Made by a program: the position numbers and the translations under genes
NCBI RefSeq assembly: GCF_004310325.1
Contig: NZ_SIRT01000001.1
Span: forward strand, 682,001 to 746,000
Origin: Hyunsoonleella flava
GTDB lineage: Bacteria; Bacteroidota; Bacteroidia; Flavobacteriales; Flavobacteriaceae
Direction: 5' to 3'
DNA: 64,000 nt
The notes under the pieces: generated by a model
Seen by the model: the letters and a program-made list of their open reading frames with translations, nothing else
Databases searched by the model: none
Told to the model about the DNA's origin: nothing
Part shown: positions 51,501 to 58,707 of the stretch, piece after piece
Layout of the letters: the number at the start of each line of letters is the position of its first letter
Position numbering within the stretch: position 1 is the stretch's first letter

Positions 51501-51591
51501 CATCTATAATCGTCCCAGAAACTGTGTTTTGGGAGGTTGCCGTAAAACTTAAGCACAGCGTACTTATCAAAATTAAAACTAGTTGTTTCAT
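48568..51591 (-). CDS. SusC-like TonB-dependent outer-membrane receptor
   Basis: A 1007-residue protein with a signal peptide and a carboxypeptidase-regulatory-like domain (residues about 22-100, VSGTIIDEQGQPIPGVNILEK). The TonB box region is VVVIGYGSVKR and the plug domain contains AGVQVLSSGGSPGAS and IYGSRASNGVVLITTKRG. A 22-strand barrel ends SKTYLLGLNLTL. It imports oligosaccharides with its SusD partner. No extra STN or anti-sigma-interacting domain precedes the regulatory-like domain, so control is by another route, probably the AraC-type protein at 53704. Confidence 0.97.
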   Translation of the reverse strand: MKQLVLILISTLCLSFTATSQNTVSGTIIDEQGQPIPGVNILEKNTTNGFVSDFDGNYTMSVADNATLVFSYIGYKTQEVLVNNQSVINVTMVVDNAQLEEVVVIGYGSVKRDKIATSISTVKGEEISQQVASNPAEALQGRAAGVQVLSSGGSPGASPQIVIRGITTFNGTQAPLIVIDNILQPDGTSLNAVNAQDIESIQILKDAAASAIYGSRASNGVVLITTKRGKSGKATVNVDLNYGVQNWDKIQAAGAQEYIEIINTRRANDGTAPLFNPDDFGAGTDWWDEVVVDYAPVTNANVRASGGSDNIKYSGSLSFFDQQSNYDKGWYQRVTGRFNVDFKISDKISVRQDLSPRVERWENTPGLLFNALRIDPLTPVFIPQSERDGRNEFSIYGLSQNLVPNPVAAIARQFNENDFFGFFSNTQFDYKITPSFTLSSQIGLNYSSYTFQNFNPEYFIGPNRQREINDVNKGVNQSFDFVINNTLTWDKTILDKHYFNVLVGFLYDSENFSNLNGFRDGVPSNTNENLRELNAANGETVRVGGNRGTTNILSGVFRTIYSFDDRYFFNGSVRVDQSSKFPRKGRTGIFSSVSFAWDVDSEEFFNSETINNLRLKVGIGEIGNEGVNINSQFFSVGTDNFVLGGQAVVSNFLSRFGNPDLRWETLRDKNFGLEMGFFNNALTLSAEYYERVSENLLFSVELPNFTGVPGVVAQNVGSFESKGVDLAIGYNKQWNEFKLGVNFNISTNESRATELAPGNDVLLGQRRPTLGNRFVKITELGQTVGLFQGYETAGIFQNQTELNSHTSEDGTIIQPNAQIGDLRFVDQNGDGQLDDEDLVTIGNPFPDFYGGLGINMNYKKFDLSMQWYGTFGNDIYNGNTEYNRAGTQNLNVLAGTINEVWSPTNTGARFPRLTELDRNGNYQNPSDLFIEDGSYLRLRNVQLGYNFNIKGMQRCRLYIAGQNLITLTDYSGFDPEVASGGLINGYGVDFARNPVSKTYLLGLNLTL

Positions 51592-51646
51592 TTAATTTGT
51601 TATTTAATTTGTTTGGTTGTTTTTTCTGTCTGATTACGAAAACCCA

Positions 51647-53071
51647 CTATCTTTCCTTAGCAATAATTCTGTTGAGATGCGTATCAAATATGAATGTGTA
51701 ATCCTTGTTTAAGGCACTATCATCAAATACATAATTTGAACCACCTCCAGGAATTGTCTGAGAACGTTCGTCTGGATTTGTTCTCCAAAATGGCGCCCAG
51801 CCAGAAGTGTTTGCGTTGAGGATAAAACCATTAGCACCATTGTCGTTCGGCTGATCTTGCAGTGTAACATCTATAGTCCACAGATAATCATTATTTGCAT
51901 CCTGAGTAAATGGTTTCCCAGAATTAAAATGCCAACACTGTGTACTACCATCATTGTTATTAGTACATGTTGATGTTGTAGCATTGATATAAATACCTCT
52001 ACCTAATATATATACTTGGTCGAAGGTAGCATCAATTGGTGTGTAAGGTGTTACTGTATAACTTAAGTCTCTAACATCCATGGTGATTTCATAATAACCC
52101 ACATCTGGAAGAACTATAGGGTTCACAGTAGCGTCTTGCCCTAGCAATAGCTTTCCTGCTGTGTTTGGATCAGCTCCAAAAGTAAAAGGCTGAAAAGATC
52201 CTGCTTGCGGAACAAACCTCACCTCTGAATTTGCAGCAGATGAATAATATCTACCTGTAAAAACATATCCGTCTTCACCCGTAGCTTGACTGCCTTCAGT
52301 AGTAAAAGGTATTCCAAAAATATCTTGATTTAAAGCTGCATCATTTGTTTCGTCTGTTAAAAACATAGCTGCAAACTGTAAATCTGTTACAACATTAACA
52401 GATACAGAAGCCGAAGCTTCATTTCCTGTTACATCAGTTGCAGTAATATTAAAAGTATAACTGCCTGGATTTGTAACATCCAAACTATTGGTGTAATTAA
52501 AAGATGCACCTGATAGCGCTATTGTTTCATTTAAAATATCGCTTTCAATTTTTAATTCCGCCAATTCCCTATCTGCCAAATCAATGTTCATTTCTATTTC
52601 ATTACCAGCCCCCATTAGTACGGTAGCTCCGTCTACAGGACTGTTAATAGTGATGGTTGGCGCACTAATATCTTTATCTAAAGTAATCACAACATCCCTA
52701 GTATTGGCAACATCGCCTGCATTAGTAATCGTAACAGGTATAACGTGCGTACTAAATTCTTCGGCGTCATCTGGCACTTTAAACTTATACGATATTGTGT
52801 AAGTTTCAGGCATAGAATCCTTAACTATGGTCTTATCCAAAAACCAAGAATCATACTTAAAGTTTACAGTTTTGATTCCTGCAGGATCAGTTACTATTCC
52901 TTCAAAAAGAAATTCTTCCCCTGGCAGAGAAGATACTTCTTGCAATAGTGTTTGGAATTCTGGTGTAGAATCTACGCTGACTGAGTCGTCGTTATCGCAA
53001 CCAGCAATCAATACTAGTGCTAAAATTAGGCCCAAGCCTCCTAGCAATTTTAATTTAGTTGTTTTCATCAT
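51647..53071 (-). CDS. SusE/F-position outer-membrane glycan-binding lipoprotein
   Basis: A 474-residue lipoprotein (lipobox LIAGC near residue 25). Two Ig-like domains follow (residues about 40-130 and 135-225, the second with TITINSPVDGATV). A C-terminal SusE/F-like part contains VYILGRGIYIN, a Cys pair, PFTQDANNDYLWTIDVTLQ and an ending FIFDTHLNRIIAKER. It probably binds glycan at the cell surface. Unusually it lies upstream of susC, as the first gene behind promoter copy A, with a leader of about 190 bases. SusE-like genes usually follow susD. Confidence 0.75.
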   Translation of the reverse strand: MMKTTKLKLLGGLGLILALVLIAGCDNDDSVSVDSTPEFQTLLQEVSSLPGEEFLFEGIVTDPAGIKTVNFKYDSWFLDKTIVKDSMPETYTISYKFKVPDDAEEFSTHVIPVTITNAGDVANTRDVVITLDKDISAPTITINSPVDGATVLMGAGNEIEMNIDLADRELAELKIESDILNETIALSGASFNYTNSLDVTNPGSYTFNITATDVTGNEASASVSVNVVTDLQFAAMFLTDETNDAALNQDIFGIPFTTEGSQATGEDGYVFTGRYYSSAANSEVRFVPQAGSFQPFTFGADPNTAGKLLLGQDATVNPIVLPDVGYYEITMDVRDLSYTVTPYTPIDATFDQVYILGRGIYINATTSTCTNNNDGSTQCWHFNSGKPFTQDANNDYLWTIDVTLQDQPNDNGANGFILNANTSGWAPFWRTNPDERSQTIPGGGSNYVFDDSALNKDYTFIFDTHLNRIIAKER

Positions 53072-53703
53072 TTCCTATTTAGTTTATCGTTTTTTAATAC
53101 TTGTATATAGACATTTTTAATAATTTCTAAGTTGGTTTTTTAGTTGTAGAGACTATCAAATATTTTTTTGTAAACGTTCAGAATTAACAAAATTTAAGGT
53201 TGATAATAGTACTTTTACTAAACTGAGTGTAAAAAATTTATGATTTCTTCAATAGACATTATACAAATATAAAATAGATTATAGTCAGAGTGATAGACAA
53301 AAAAATCATAAACATGGACAAAAACACTTAACTTAATGATATTTTCATTATACTTGTGGTATTGGATATATTATTTCATGGATTTCAACAACTTTGATAA
53401 AAAAAATCGTACTACCTATATAGGAATAGGCATTATATAGAATGTAACTTTATAAATATTATTCATTACCATAAGAATTATATTTTGATTGTCGGATTAA
53501 GCGAACCATGGATAAAGATTTTCAATATTTAGCTTTTAAACATAGAACATCAAACTATATATTTAGAAAAAAGAAAGCAGAAAAGATATTTATTTGAGTA
53601 ATGTTCCTGACTTATTCAAATTGAGCATTCCACATACTTAATAACCGTCTAAATAAAATGGTTTTTCAAAAATTTAGCTTGGTGTCTTTAAAAACATATT
53701 ACA
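53072..53703. other. 632-bp divergent regulatory region between SusE-like gene and AraC gene
   Basis: No gene is seen. It holds promoter copy A (53264-53327) facing the polysaccharide genes, then a leader of about 190 bases to the SusE-like ATG. The right part up to 53703 would hold the promoter of the AraC gene. There are weak half-site-like words ATGGATAAAG (53508) and ATAGAACATC (53542), but they lack the 21-bp spacing. Confidence 0.7.
53264..53327 (-). promoter_or_regulatory. PUL promoter module, copy A (drives SusE-SusC-SusD unit)
   Basis: On the minus strand the distal repeat (53327-53310) reads GTGTTTTTGTCCATGTTT. The proximal repeat ends at 53293 (TTTTTTTGTCTAT), exactly 21 bp away. 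TATATTTG (53271-53264), a perfect TAnnTTTG box, follows after 21 nt. It is the strongest copy. The proximal repeat occupies the -33 region, as expected for an activator that contacts RNA polymerase. Confidence 0.82.
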
Positions 53704-54591
53704 ATGGATAGTGAATTTCTTCGTGAAGGTTTTCTGGGTCAAAAACTAATTGCTTTTCCAGAGGCAATCATAGATATTGTGAAGAGCAATCCTATTACTG
53801 AAAAATTCTATATAAGCGATTTGGGATATTACCCCGAGGCGCATAACCATTATAGATTTAGGGAAAATGGCGCCAATGAATTTGTGTTTATTTATTGCAT
53901 AAAAGGAAAAGGTGACATAACTATAAATAATTCAACCACAGAAATAGCACCTAACCAGCTTTTTATAATTCCAAAAAATGTTAAGCACGAATATAGAGCA
54001 GATAAAATAGACCCTTGGAGTATCTATTGGTTTCATTTTAATGGTACAATGGCTCCTGAACTTTATAAACGCTACCAAGCCACAAACTATATTAACTACA
54101 TAGATCTACCATTTTCAACTGATAAAATTGACTTGTTTAATAAGATATTCGACTTATTTGAAAGAAATTATTTGGAGAACCATATAGAATATGCGAACCT
54201 ACTTAGTTTGGGGTTCATTAGTTCTTTCGTTTATCATGATTCTGATTCCAGAACTGAAACAGACCAAAAGGATACACTGGTAGATCAAATAAAGAATTTT
54301 TTACTTTCTAATCTTGGAGATAATTTCACATTAGTTAACATAGCTGATAAATTCAACTATTCAAAATCATACTTACACACTAAGTTTAAAAGGGAAACAG
54401 GATATTCTATAATGGTTTTTTTTAATCTCAAAAAAATACAAAAAGCATGCGAATATTTGAATTATACAGATATGAGCATCAAAGAAATTAGTTATAAGGT
54501 TGGTTTTGATGACCCTCTATATTTCTCTAGAATTTTCAAGAATTTTATGGGGAAATCACCAAGGCATTATAAGCAAAGTAAACGGAAATAA
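53704..54591 (+). CDS. AraC family regulator, candidate activator of the polysaccharide locus
   Basis: A 295-residue protein. The N-terminal cupin-type sensing domain (residues about 35-110) contains VFIYCIKGKGDITINNSTTEIAPNQLFIIPKNVKHEYRAD. The C-terminal AraC DNA-binding domain (about 190-293) has FTLVNIADKFNYSKSYLHTKFKRETGYSIM and a second helix-turn-helix in IKEISYKVGFDDPLYFSRIFKNFMGKSPRHY. It has no membrane segments, so it is a one-component cytoplasmic sensor. It is divergent from the polysaccharide genes and sits beside the strongest copy of the 64-bp module. A mono- or disaccharide released by the pathway is the likely effector. Confidence 0.93.
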   Translation: MDSEFLREGFLGQKLIAFPEAIIDIVKSNPITEKFYISDLGYYPEAHNHYRFRENGANEFVFIYCIKGKGDITINNSTTEIAPNQLFIIPKNVKHEYRADKIDPWSIYWFHFNGTMAPELYKRYQATNYINYIDLPFSTDKIDLFNKIFDLFERNYLENHIEYANLLSLGFISSFVYHDSDSRTETDQKDTLVDQIKNFLLSNLGDNFTLVNIADKFNYSKSYLHTKFKRETGYSIMVFFNLKKIQKACEYLNYTDMSIKEISYKVGFDDPLYFSRIFKNFMGKSPRHYKQSKRK

Positions 54592-54724
54592 TGGGCTTAC
54601 CATACCGTTTTAAGCTTCCATTGTTTTCGACTTTATCTTGGTTTATCTTAACCGCAACAACATTTCATATCCTAGAAGTTTTGCGTATTGAACCTTAAAC
54701 TAAACTCCTTATGCATTCAAAATA

Positions 54725-54758
54725 AAAAAGCAAGCTCAAAATAAAGAGCTTGCTTTTT
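54725..54758. terminator. Strong bidirectional hairpin terminator
   Basis: AAAAAGCAAGCTC (54725-54737) pairs with GAGCTTGCTTTTT (54746-54758) around an eight-base loop: a 13-bp stem, with U-tract ends on both strands. It serves the AraC gene on the plus strand and lies past the duplicated tRNA 3' end on the minus strand. Confidence 0.85.
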
Positions 54759-54774
54759 ATCAACCTTATGCTGA

Positions 54775-54902
54775 TTTATTCGTGATCGCGACAGGATTGG
54801 ATGTCCTTAGCACTCCGTGCTGAAAATAGTTCAAACAAAAAAACGCTCAAGTACACTTGGCGTTTTTTATTTGAACAATTTATTCGTGATCGCGACAGGA
54901 TT
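54775..54902 (-). repeat. Duplicated tRNA-Arg 3' end (24-bp direct repeat at 54775-54798 and 54879-54902)
   Basis: The 24 bases at 54775-54798 are identical to those at 54879-54902. They comprise part of the T-arm, the 3' acceptor strand and eight bases beyond the tRNA. Both copies are followed, in tRNA orientation, by a different hairpin terminator. The left copy is a fragment with no tRNA body. Such duplications arise when a mobile element integrates at a tRNA 3' end, or when one copy of a tandem tRNA pair decays. Confidence 0.8.
54837..54868 (-). terminator. Terminator of tRNA-Arg
   Basis: An A-run and ACGC at 54837-54846 pair with GCGTTTTTT at 54860-54868. The inner stem (TCAAGT/ACTTG) has one bulge. 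In the tRNA direction it ends in a U tract and starts about 19 bases after the mature tRNA. Confidence 0.75.
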
Positions 54903-54960
54903 CGAACCTGTGACCGTCTGCTTAGAAGGCAGATGCTCTATCCAGCTGAGCTACGCGACC
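54887..54960 (-). tRNA. tRNA-Arg (anticodon TCT)
   Basis: On the minus strand the 74-nt gene starts GGTCGCGTAGCTCAG. The anticodon stem-loop is CTGCCTTCTAAGCAG with anticodon TCT, which reads AGA/AGG. The T-arm contains GGTTCGAATCC. The acceptor pairs GGTCGCG with CGCGATC, including one G-T pair, and the discriminator is A. The CCA end is not encoded. A spurious frame on the plus strand crosses it and was left out. Confidence 0.97.
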
Positions 54961-55117
54961 ATTGACATTTTAAACAAGATCCCATTTTCATGGGAAAGAT
55001 AAACATCAAATTTTGAATTAAATCAAAATGCTATCTTTTGCTTAAAAGCGGTGCAAATATAAAACATCTTCACTATAAAACAAGACAAATGTTTTTTAAT
55101 TTGACTTAATTTTTAGG

Positions 55118-56206
55118 TTAATCAAAGTAGCTAAAACTTTCACCTTCCTTAATCTTTAAAACCGATTCGTAAATCAATCTAATTACATTTTCTACATCGT
55201 TTTTATGTACCATTTCTACCGTGGTATGCATGTAACGCAATGGTAATGAAATCAATGCTGAAGCTACACCGCCATTACTATAAGCAAAGGCATCGGTATC
55301 TGTTCCTGTGGCCCGTGATAATGCCGAACGCTGAAATGGTATGCCCTTTTCTTCTGCCGTATCAATAATTAAATCACGTAGTTTCTGTTGTACTGCTGGT
55401 GCGTATGCCACAACAGGGCCTTTTCCTATTTCTAAATGCCCTTCTTTTTTCTTTTCTATCATTGGCGTTGTGGTGTCATGCGTTACATCGGTAACTATAG
55501 CAACATTAGGTTGAATAGTTTCGGTAATCATTTGTGCTCCTCGCAAACCTATTTCTTCCTGTACCGCATTGGTAATGTATAATCCAAAAGGCAATTCCTT
55601 TTTGTTTTCTTTTAAAAGACGTGCCACTTCGGCAATCATAAAACCTCCCATGCGGTTATCAATAGCGCGACATACAAATTTATCGCCATTTAAAACATGA
55701 AATTCGTCTGGGTAGGTAATCACACAACCTACATGTACACCAAGTTTTTCAACTTCTTCTTTATTAGCACAACCGCAATCAATAAAAATATTATCTGGTT
55801 TTGGCGGCTCTTCTTTAGACTTATTTCTTGTGTGTATTGCTGGCCAACCAAAAACGCCTTTTACAATACCCTTTTTGGTATGGATGTTAACCACTTTACT
55901 AGGTGCAATTTGGTGGTCGCTTCCACCATTTCTAATAACATAAATTAGGCCATTATCCGAAATATAATTTACATACCACGAAATTTCATCAGCATGCCCT
56001 TCAATAACTACTTTATATTTTGCTTTTGGATTAATAACTCCCACTGCTGTACCGTAAGTATCGGTTATAAACTCATCAACATAAGGTTTCAGGTAGTCCA
56101 TCCAAAGTTTTTGTCCGTCCCACTCATAACCTGTAGGAGCTGCATTATTTAAATATTTCTCTAGAAATTCTAATGATTTTTTGTTTAAAATCGATTGTTT
56201 CGCCAT
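55118..56206 (-). CDS. M42 family glutamyl aminopeptidase/endoglucanase-like metallopeptidase
   Basis: A metallopeptidase of about 362 residues. Metal and catalytic motifs are visible: IEGHADEISWYV (His and Asp), the AIDNRMGGF Asp, EEIGLRGAQ (catalytic Glu pair), TDVTHDT, and a late MHTTVEMVHKND with a metal His. M42 enzymes are cytoplasmic dodecameric aminopeptidases for short peptides. The ATG at 56206 gives the usual N-terminus; an in-frame ATG six codons upstream is less likely. It is transcribed towards the tRNA and appears to be housekeeping, not part of the polysaccharide regulon. Confidence 0.9.
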   Translation of the reverse strand: MAKQSILNKKSLEFLEKYLNNAAPTGYEWDGQKLWMDYLKPYVDEFITDTYGTAVGVINPKAKYKVVIEGHADEISWYVNYISDNGLIYVIRNGGSDHQIAPSKVVNIHTKKGIVKGVFGWPAIHTRNKSKEEPPKPDNIFIDCGCANKEEVEKLGVHVGCVITYPDEFHVLNGDKFVCRAIDNRMGGFMIAEVARLLKENKKELPFGLYITNAVQEEIGLRGAQMITETIQPNVAIVTDVTHDTTTPMIEKKKEGHLEIGKGPVVAYAPAVQQKLRDLIIDTAEEKGIPFQRSALSRATGTDTDAFAYSNGGVASALISLPLRYMHTTVEMVHKNDVENVIRLIYESVLKIKEGESFSYFD

Positions 56207-56310
56207 GTGTTTAAGATTTTGCACTAAAATAGCAATATATATGTTAAATGAATGTTTAAGAGCATGTAAATTCTTAATTTTGGAACCATAATTGCTCCAT
56301 GGACAATATC

Positions 56311-56994
56311 ATGAATTATTTAAAATACATAACCTTTCTATTTCCAGTGCTAATGGCTGCCCAAACAAGTGAGGTTGAAACTGATTCTACCGAGGTGACC
56401 TATATTGTGGTTGAAGGCGATTCCATACCAAAAACTGCCATAGATTTAGATGAAGTAATGCTTCTTCACAAATTAAAATTTGACAGCAAAAAAGACCGCA
56501 TCCGCTATTTGATTTTACGCCGAAAAACCATTAAGGTATACCCATATGCCAAAATGGCCGCGGAACGATTGGACTCGCTAACAAAACATTTAGCGAAGCT
56601 TACAAAAAAGCGACAAAAGAAACGCTACACCAAAAAGGTGCAGAAATATATAGAAGGGGAGTTTTCAGATGAGCTGAAGAAACTAACGCGTACCGAAGGA
56701 CAAATATTAGTAAAGCTAATACACAGGCAAACGGGACGCACTGCGTTTGATTTGGTGAAAGAACTCCGCAATGGCTGGCGTGCCTTTTGGTACAATACAA
56801 CCGCCAACGTGTTTGATATAAAATTGAAAAAGGAATACGACCCATGGAATGATAAGGAAGATTATCTGATTGAAGATATTTTGCAACGCAATTTTCAGAG
56901 TGGGCGCTTGGAACGACAGAAATCCAAGTTGGACATTGATTTCTACGAACTTACCGATAAATGGGTTTATAACAAATCTGAGACCCCTGAATAA
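56311..56994 (+). CDS. DUF4294 family secreted protein
   Basis: A protein of about 227 residues with a signal peptide ending LMAAQ and an alpha-helical, strongly basic domain. Landmarks are RRKTIKVYPYAKMAAERLD, TRTEGQILVKLIHRQTGRTAFDLVKELRNGWRAFWYN, and a late DIDFYELTDKWVYNK. These define DUF4294, a Bacteroidota-specific family of unknown function. A second in-frame ATG lies four codons upstream. The stop overlaps the start of the hemolysin III family gene by one base (TAATG), indicating co-translation. Confidence 0.85.
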   Translation: MNYLKYITFLFPVLMAAQTSEVETDSTEVTYIVVEGDSIPKTAIDLDEVMLLHKLKFDSKKDRIRYLILRRKTIKVYPYAKMAAERLDSLTKHLAKLTKKRQKKRYTKKVQKYIEGEFSDELKKLTRTEGQILVKLIHRQTGRTAFDLVKELRNGWRAFWYNTTANVFDIKLKKEYDPWNDKEDYLIEDILQRNFQSGRLERQKSKLDIDFYELTDKWVYNKSETPE

Positions 56995-57620
56995 TGCGTG
57001 TACAATCAGCTTTTGAGGAAAAACTAAATACAGCAAGTCATGCCATTGGTGCTATTTTTGGTGTTGTAGCACTGATACTATTGGCTGTTTTTGATACAAG
57101 AAAAACCGATTACAGTTTAACAAGCATCATTATTTATGGATTTTCAATAATTATATTGTTTAGCGCTTCTACATTCTATCATGCCGCAAAAGACGAGCGA
57201 AAGAAGCGGTTTCTTAGAGTGATAGACCATATTAGTATTTATCTTTTAATCGCTGGCACGTACTCACCCGTATTGCTTATCATGTTAGAACAAAGCTTAG
57301 GCTGGACTTTATTTTACATTGTTTGGGGAATTGCGGCATTCGGAGTCATTTTAAAAACGTTTTTCACTGGAAAATATGAAGTATTCTCTACCCTGCTCTA
57401 TCTCGCTATGGGCTGGTTGATAGTTTTTGATTTTACAACCCTATCCGATGTAATGCATAGTAACGGGATTCTGCTACTATTTGCCGGAGGGCTTTCATAT
57501 ACCGTGGGTATCATTTTTTATGTGATTGAAAAAATACCATACAATCATGTCATTTGGCACATATTTGTACTCGCTGGTGCTATTTTTCATTTCTTTATGA
57601 TATTTTTATATGTGATATGA
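56994..57620 (+). CDS. Hemolysin III family (PAQR-like) membrane protein
   Basis: A 208-residue protein with seven hydrophobic helices. Family motifs are EEKLNTASHAIGAIFGV at the N-terminus, FSASTFYHAAKDERKKRFLRVIDHISIYLLIAGTYSPV in the middle, and IPYNHVIWHIFVLAGAIFHF at the end. The conserved His and Asp residues of this family form a zinc site like that of PAQR receptors. Despite the name, haemolytic function is not established. Its stop overlaps the next start by four bases. Confidence 0.9.
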   Translation: MRVQSAFEEKLNTASHAIGAIFGVVALILLAVFDTRKTDYSLTSIIIYGFSIIILFSASTFYHAAKDERKKRFLRVIDHISIYLLIAGTYSPVLLIMLEQSLGWTLFYIVWGIAAFGVILKTFFTGKYEVFSTLLYLAMGWLIVFDFTTLSDVMHSNGILLLFAGGLSYTVGIIFYVIEKIPYNHVIWHIFVLAGAIFHFFMIFLYVI

Positions 57621-58111
57621 TATCGTTTACTGAAGCCATAGAAGAACATCACTTTAATACCATTGAAATACTAGCCAATAGCGTTTGGCACGAGCATTAC
57701 ATTCCCATTATTGGAAAAGCACAAGTAGACTACATGCTGAAAAAATTTCAATCCCGTGGTGCTATCAAACAACAAATTAAAGATGGCTATCACTATTTTT
57801 TGATGGAAACCCACGCATCCAATATCGGCTATCTATGCATCAAAAAGAAATCTAAAAGTTTGTTTTTAAGCAAATTATATCTCTTAAAAATCCATCGCGA
57901 AAAAGGTTTTGGTAAACAGGCGCTAGCATTTATTGAAACCAAAGCTAAAAACATGGATTGCAACACCATTAGCTTAACAGTAAACAAGAACAACCTTAAT
58001 TCCATGAAAGCCTATGAAAAAGTTGGGTTTAAAAACATAGGAGATATCATTATTGATATTGGTAATGGTTTTGTAATGGATGATTATAAGATGGAAAAAT
58101 CAATTGTATAA
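57617..58111 (+). CDS. GNAT family N-acetyltransferase
   Basis: A GNAT enzyme of about 164 residues. The acetyl-CoA loop is seen in YLLKIHREKGFGKQALAFIETKAKN (R/Q-x-x-G-x-G/A pattern), followed by ISLTVNKNNLNSMKAYEKVGFKN, the usual C-terminal strand and helix. The start at 57617 overlaps the preceding stop as ATGA, which indicates translational coupling; a longer in-frame start lies inside the preceding gene and is unlikely. The acyl acceptor is unknown. Confidence 0.88.
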   Translation: MISFTEAIEEHHFNTIEILANSVWHEHYIPIIGKAQVDYMLKKFQSRGAIKQQIKDGYHYFLMETHASNIGYLCIKKKSKSLFLSKLYLLKIHREKGFGKQALAFIETKAKNMDCNTISLTVNKNNLNSMKAYEKVGFKNIGDIIIDIGNGFVMDDYKMEKSIV

Positions 58112-58229
58112 CGGTTTTTATCATTCTGAAGATGCCGACTGAAGCATCAATAAAACATACGCTACCTATAGTTACTATGAATCTTCGCAGAAACTATACC
58201 GAGCAATATTGAAGGGCTATAAACAACAA

Positions 58230-58616
58230 CTAACCCCTAGCCTCAAAAATCTTCAAATAAATAAACGTTCCCATTTTTCTAGCCCGCCGTTTGGCGTTTT
58301 CAGCATAATCGCCTTCAAACAGCTCGTTAATAGTTTCAAACCATAAATTAAGCCAAATACCAAAGTGCATCTCGGTAATAGAGTGATTAAATTGTTTGTC
58401 AACCTTAATGTGTGCTGCCAATGGATCTCCAGAATAGCGGGTTTTTAAAAATAAGCTCGATTCCCAAAACGTCGTAAGTAATTCCAAATGTTCATCCCAA
58501 TCTTTAATAGTTTCATTAAAAAAAGGGCCTAAAGTTTCGTCTTCTCTAATCTTGTTATAGAATGAACTCACTAAAAGATAAACATCCGCTCTATTTTCTA
58601 TATCCTTTTTTGCCAT
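58230..58616 (-). CDS. Truncated hemoglobin (group III-like)
   Basis: A 128-residue globin of the truncated family. Helix landmarks are LLVSSFYNKIREDETLGPFFNE, the DWDEHLELLTTFWESSLFLK stretch, and a probable proximal histidine in ITEMHFGIWLNLWFETINELFEG. Group III globins of this length are common in Flavobacteriia and bind oxygen or nitric oxide. It is convergent with the GNAT gene and divergent from the DUF2520 gene. No operon partner is visible. Confidence 0.85.
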   Translation of the reverse strand: MAKKDIENRADVYLLVSSFYNKIREDETLGPFFNETIKDWDEHLELLTTFWESSLFLKTRYSGDPLAAHIKVDKQFNHSITEMHFGIWLNLWFETINELFEGDYAENAKRRARKMGTFIYLKIFEARG

Positions 58617-58707
58617 TACTCAAAAGTAAATTTTTTAAATCATATAATGCGATTAAAAAAATGTAAATCCTAAATCCTAAATCGTAATTCTTGCTTATTT
58701 TAGCATC

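Noticed and set aside
53500-53560. Extra half-sites ATGGATAAAG and ATAGAACATC upstream of the AraC gene as an autoregulatory operator
   Set aside because: Similar words but not spaced by 21 bp and not linked to a -7 box; too weak against AT-rich background.
54817-55002. A 61-codon plus-strand open frame with a TGFEPVTVCLEGRCSIQLS-type peptide
   Set aside because: It is the well-known false frame produced by reading through a tRNA gene on the opposite strand; it covers tRNA-Arg at 54887-54960.
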